Of a DNA stretch of 64,000 nucleotides, positions 27,201-33,200 are shown piece by piece; the first letter of the stretch is position 1; every line of letters begins with the position of its first letter. The translations under genes and the position numbers were made by a program. The notes beneath the pieces were generated by a model. The model was not told the DNA's origin. It saw nothing but the letters and a program-made list of their open reading frames with translations, and did no database searches. Source of the stretch: Membranipora membranacea (Eukaryota; Bryozoa; Gymnolaemata; Cheilostomatida; Membraniporidae); NCBI GenBank assembly GCA_914767715.1, contig OU612066.1, forward strand, positions 37,424,283-37,488,282, read 5' to 3'.

Positions 27201-30200
27201 CATCCTCGATCTTTGCAAATATTAAATCCCAGTCTCCATCAAACCTTAAAATATAACAGAAAACTGTTTGGAAATTAAGATTACAGGAGGGGTATCAGAT
27301 ATCATGATGTATGATGGTAAATTTCATTAATTCACAGTTCTTCATTTCACCAAGAAAGGGTGATTTTATTGATCACACACATTGTTGAATTGGTCACAAA
27401 CAAACAAGTAAGGTTGATTTACCAAAAGTAATTACAGAAATATAGGCTACTTAACAATTAATAAGCAAGAGGTAATCATACCTGCGCACCCCAATGTTGA
27501 ATTCTGCAATAATTTCTTTGAGTTTGCTGTGACTCAATGAGATTCTATGTCGATTTCTCAGAAGTTGGATGATCTGAGTATGTGTAAATCTTTTTTCTGA
27601 TATAGCTGTTCAAAATGTCTGGGAGAAATGGATTGCCCATGCTGCCGGACTGTGGCCTTGATAAAGACTGCCATGCAGTTCAATTGCAAATCATCAATGA
27701 TGAAGTGAAATGAAAGCTTATTGGCTATGAACTATTGGTAGACTGAGGACCTACATACAGTAATACATAATATAAGGTGGTTGATATCAATGGAGCAGAA
27801 AAGTTTGGCTCAGAGTATATAGAAAAGTTTGATGCAGAACATAAAAGTTTGATCAATGAGTTTAAAAAAGGAGTGGAAACGGCCTCTCATTTCAAATTAT
27901 TGTTTGTTTCGACTGGTAGTTGTCCTCTCTTTATCAGCAAAGGTCTCCATGACCACAGCCAATCAGAGCAGAGACTGCAGAGAGTGACTTCCTGCCAAAA
28001 AGAAGTACAACTTGAGTTGCTGTAATAATGTTGATGAACTGTCCAATCAGCAAGAGCATAGTTGTGAAATCCCATTTATCAAGATGGGTTCTACCACAAA
28101 TTTCCTAAGTGTTTGAACCTCTTGAAAAGAAACTAAACTAAGTAGCAGAGAGATATAGATAGCACTCAGGTATAGTCCATGTTTCACACTATAGTCTAGT
28201 TTTACCTGGGACTCCAAAGCCCTCTGCTACTCATATGAGAAGGGAAAGTTTCACTGCAGACATGGCCATACATTTGCCTCATAATTTGGTAATCAATGGC
28301 GGTTTTCATCAGTCAAACGTGGTATGTTATGCCTCCCATTGTCACTTAGGTGTTAGAAAGGACTTATTTAAGTACTTTCACTACTTTTATCTGGTCTAAG
28401 TTCCTCACATGGTTTTTAAATGGTGAATGAATGATTTATTTTCAGTCTCTCTATCCCCCATCAAACATTTGCATTGGAATTATAATTCAATACCCTGCAA
28501 AAGTGGTTACTATATTACTAGCTATGTCTCATCTACACTTGTGGTGACTACATCATGATATATTGTCTCTGGGTGTCTGAATATACCATTGAGTAAACAT
28601 GTCAAATATTTTAATAATTTTCAACTGGAGACAGACATATAAAAAGACTGAGGACTTAAATGAATTTTAATGGAGGGACCATATTAGTACAACCCTTGGA
28701 AACAGCCTTGTTAAGTCACAGGCTACATTTCGTTTCCACTCCCTCTCTGTAACTCCCTGGTTTGATGCAGAATGAAAGGTTAGATGCAGAACTTAAAAGT
28801 TTAAGTTTGATGCAGAACTTAAAAGTTTAATGCAGAAAGTTTGATGCAGTTGATAAAATTAAAATCGAAAGTTTGATTAAAATCAATGAATTGTTTAATT
28901 CAATTCAGGCCTTTTTAAAATTTGATTCACAGCAGATAAGTTTAATTTTATTCGGCTTTCTGGGCCACGGTAAGACACAGATTACTGCAATGGCAAGTCA
29001 TGATACATTAGACATTGGACACATTTCCATGGTGTTAACGTCCAAAACTATTCTGCCCATCTTACCGAATGAATTTAACTCCCGCCCATGCCAATCCAGC
29101 TAGGACTGTCTGCCAATCATTTTTCTGGCTATCAATCAAAAAAATTGTCTATCAGTTTATGCTCCTCCAGTAACGCCTGTAACATATTCAGTTGGGTTAG
29201 ATAACCATGTCAGATAAATTCAATCTAAGTATTTATGTTTGATGGTAAATGATGGTCTTACTCAAGTAATTCAGTTCTGGTGAATTTTGGCTTTAGTACT
29301 GAATTAAAAAGACCAACAACCATCTGCATCTTTGATATATCCCTACAGGATGAAGAATTTTGTTGGAGTTTAAATTTTGCCTTTTCACTAATTCGCTAAT
29401 GATAAATTCGCTAATCATAAGATATTTTCAACCTTGGAAGATTTCAATCAGAAGGAACCCTACTCTCAAGCAATAGCATATTTTAAAGATATCAAATAAA
29501 CATCAAGTTCTGTATAGGATAGCTCAGTGTCATTGTGTCGTGAACAATGCAAGGACAATGAGCCAGGGGGGCCAACTAGAAAGTTATCACTATTACATCA
29601 CTCAAAATAATCACTCAGATTGCGATTTTGGCTGTTTTCTAATTGAAAGAACCCTTGTAAAACGAGTTTTCAGTCTGTGCATGTGCAAACTGTTGCAGCA
29701 TAGGGCCTGAACTAATTCGTATAGATGGAGTACCTAGATTTGAAAATAAAATTGAAAATAATAGTGTGGAAATATATGGGCCTCAATGGAACCAGAGAGG
29801 ATGGATGGAACATTGGTTTTGGTGTCACATAGCTTCTTATCTGAGAGTTGTCTTTCTTCAGGGAAGGCTACGCCACCATTCAGTAACGCTCACTCCAGGT
29901 GGGAGGCAAGGGGCTCAAACTAGAGCAGATAATTTAAAAGACTGTCGTTAGGCGACGAGTTTTCATACTGCCTGCAGGAGAGCCTAGCGACAAAGTGTGT
30001 TTCTGCCGCAGAACTCCCGAGTTCAAGGTTTTGAGATACGAAAACCAGTGTTCCATTGAGGACCAAATATTTCCAAAAGATAGATTTCAATTTTTAATTT
30101 TCCAATTCAGGTACTATGCTTAGGTGAATTAATTCAGTCCCTATGCCGCAGAGACAACTTATGTCTCAACAGGTTGCACATGTGTAGAGTGCTGACCTTT

Positions 30201-33200
30201 GGACATAGATCTAAAAACTGTTTTTAAATCTATGGTTTTGGAAGATTGTTATTGGGACATCAATCAATACATAACGCCAAAACTGCTAGATTTTTACCTA
30301 GATCTAAGTACTGACACAAAGTTATATACTGATAATATATCTCTACAAATAACCATAATGTGTGTTTTCCCTCTGAGCCATATTTAAATCTAATTAAAGT
30401 GAAACTACTTCTTCATTTTTACTACTACATGTAATACTTGCTTTGGATCATTCATCATGCATACCCAAGTTTTCCTTGCTCTGAGGGCGTCCATATTTGA
30501 TAGAATTCTCTTTAACATTTTTATTTAAAGATGCTGGAAATTAATGCCTATTTTTACTGCTAACTGGTGTGCTCCTGCCTTGGAAGAAGGCGTGTTAAAA
30601 TCGATCAAATTTGGATAGACTTTGCTATTCAATTTTCAGATGCTACAGTGTCGGTTAACGGAGATAAGCTTTGAAATGCCTACCCTTGAAGAAGGACTTA
30701 ATGAGATACTAAATGGAAAAGCTTATTCAGCTGCTGAAAATGATCTAGCTGGGAAACTTTCTGAGGTAAACAAAACTTTTCTGATGATTTGAGGCTCTAA
30801 CAGGCCATTAGGTTCAAAGAAATAATCAAATCACACTGACTTATTGAAGTAGCGGAGGACATCTTTGAATCTATTCTTACTAACCACCACCACCACCACC
30901 ACTGAAACCACCACTGCTATTAATCTAATCCACCATCTCCATCACAAGTCTGAGAGCTGACTTGTCTGCGTGACAACCCCTGTCCCTCTGCCATACATCG
31001 ATGCTTTCGTTTATGTTTTCAATGTTTTTTTATCAAACTCAGGCCAACATTGGCATTGTACATGAGAAATCAAAAATCTGAATTTTGAATTTGAAGACAA
31101 TGCCTAATCAGTAGTAGGCAGAGTAGCTTGCTAATGATCACTTCATCCCTCAGGCATCCCCCTACCTCATATTGCCACTGTTAACACCACTGAGGAGGAT
31201 ATCTTTATGAAAAACTATCAAGCCCTGTTGCAGCCTTTGGAAGTTCTTTTTTTTAGAAAGAGCCTGAGTTGTTGGAAAATCCATCTGACTCTTCAGAAAA
31301 TATGATCAATGAAGTCATGAATGCCTTGTGGAAAGAAACAAAAGCCCTCTATGACGAAAAGAGTCATTTGAGTAAACGTGGTGAATCAGAACCATACAGG
31401 TATGTTTATATTGGTAATGTAGTATAGACCTGCTTGCTGAGCGAGCCAATAACATGTATCTGTCCAATGAAGGAAAAAGACATTGGTCAGAATTAAATGC
31501 TTAAGCAACGAAAAGGAAAAAAATATGCGATAATCTTGAAAATAAAGGTTGTGGAAATAGGAAAATTGCCTTAAATGAGGCAGTGACTTTTTTGTACAGT
31601 ACGAAAAGGTTTTTGTACAGCGGCAGAAGGTCTCACAAAGTGAGTTTGATGTTGTTATATCTCTTAGCAAAATCTTGTATATCCATTCTTAATATATGCT
31701 GATTACGTCTTTATACAATTTCCCAAATTATTATACAAAGAATGTAGTTCTGAGTGGAGGTATTAGCTACAAACCTTGGGTGAATGGTTTAAAGAAGGAA
31801 ATCAATGGTTCCTACATTGCAGGATCCCTCAATCGATTGATTCTATTGCAACTGTTATTGTCAGATTTAGAACTCATATATTAAAACTCCTGGAACAACT
31901 TTTTTTTAGAACTCAGTCAAAAAATTCAGTTTGACAATAAATGGGGACACATTTTTGGCCTATAAAAAACTTATGAAGAGGTTATGTCCATATGCAACGA
32001 TAAAAACCCAGCAGACACTAGACTTCCTTCATTGCAGGAAGTATCTAAAGCTGCTTCAGAAAACATGGAATCATAGTCATGCTACGTTGATAGTCCGTGC
32101 AAAGACTGAACTCGCGGAACAACAAATAGAACAGCTCCAACAGGTGATACGCATTTACAACGAGGAGAGAAAGAGGAGACATGACGCGCATGTTATGCAA
32201 TATAAGGAGTTTGAAGTCAAAATTAATACGTACAAAGCTAAGGATGCTTCCAAATCTCATCTGTATGTATTCCATCTAAGCATTTCTTTTAACATTCAAC
32301 TACTATTTATATACAGTATACATTTTATTAATACTAAACATTTCCACCCTGCTGTTTGCTTACAGAGTAAAGGCATGGCACAGATATACAGCACGTTTCT
32401 TTGATACCAAAAATGAGACAACACAAGAATATGGAAGGTAAGAAACTGATAAAATGATTATGGTTCTGCCAATTTGGTTTTCCCTGTGTTTGGCATCCTT
32501 GCATCAATGACAACATATCAACTAATACATCAAAACTTCTACTCTTATGGTAGTTTTTTTCCTTCAAAATTTTCTGCATCTGCACAATGCTACTAAATTA
32601 GGGATAGGGATTTTCCTTGTCTTTTGTCTGATCACAATACCTGGTCGCCATGCAGAGACCCTTAGCTAAGCGAGTATTACTTTTCTGTACATCATTGGTA
32701 AGCTACCTAAAATTGAATGCTAACAGCTCAACAGAAATTTGATTCCATAGCAGTGTGTCATTTTGTTAAAGAAATGAGGCCCCAAGCCTTTTTCAGGGGT
32801 CTGGGTTTGGCAAGTAAAAATCTGGGGTGGAAAAGTTCTGGGGTTGAGCTCATTGATCTGGGGTTGAATTCCAACTTTGTGAAAAAAGAAGGGATGTCTC
32901 CTCTCCTTCCCCACCCAACAGACCCCCACAACCAGTATGATAAGGAGGCCTGCGTCCTCAAGGCAGTCAAGAGCCTAGTAATGTGTAGTGACAGGTAGGC
33001 CTACCTAGGAGTAACTCCTTGCATGTACTCACTCTTAGCTGTATCATGTATGCTATTTGGACTGACCACCACACAACAGATCAATTTTGTGGGTGGGAGG
33101 TAATAATTTCAGGAAGCATGTTCTAAATAAAAGATTTTTGGTCTAAAAACTTTGGAAAAGGAGACGTGAATAAAACGTCACTAGTAAAGAGAAGAAAACT

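Larger units (their letters stand above)
16381..28978. mobile_element. 12.6-kb HECT-ligase-carrying DNA transposon, IS3EU-like, with 6-bp target duplication
   Basis: The element proper is 16387-28972. Its termini are TACCGTGGCCCAGAAAGCCG and the reverse complement, with close similarity over at least 110 bp. AGACAC is duplicated exactly outside each end (16381-16386 and 28973-28978). It carries two convergent genes: a plus-strand zinc-ribbon/HECT gene (16961-25865) and a minus-strand DDE integrase (26281-27640). The TAC...GTA ends, 6-bp duplication and rve-type integrase agree with what I recall of the eukaryotic IS3EU superfamily; that assignment needs a search. The insertion lies in an intron of the GTPase gene. 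Confidence 0.85.
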
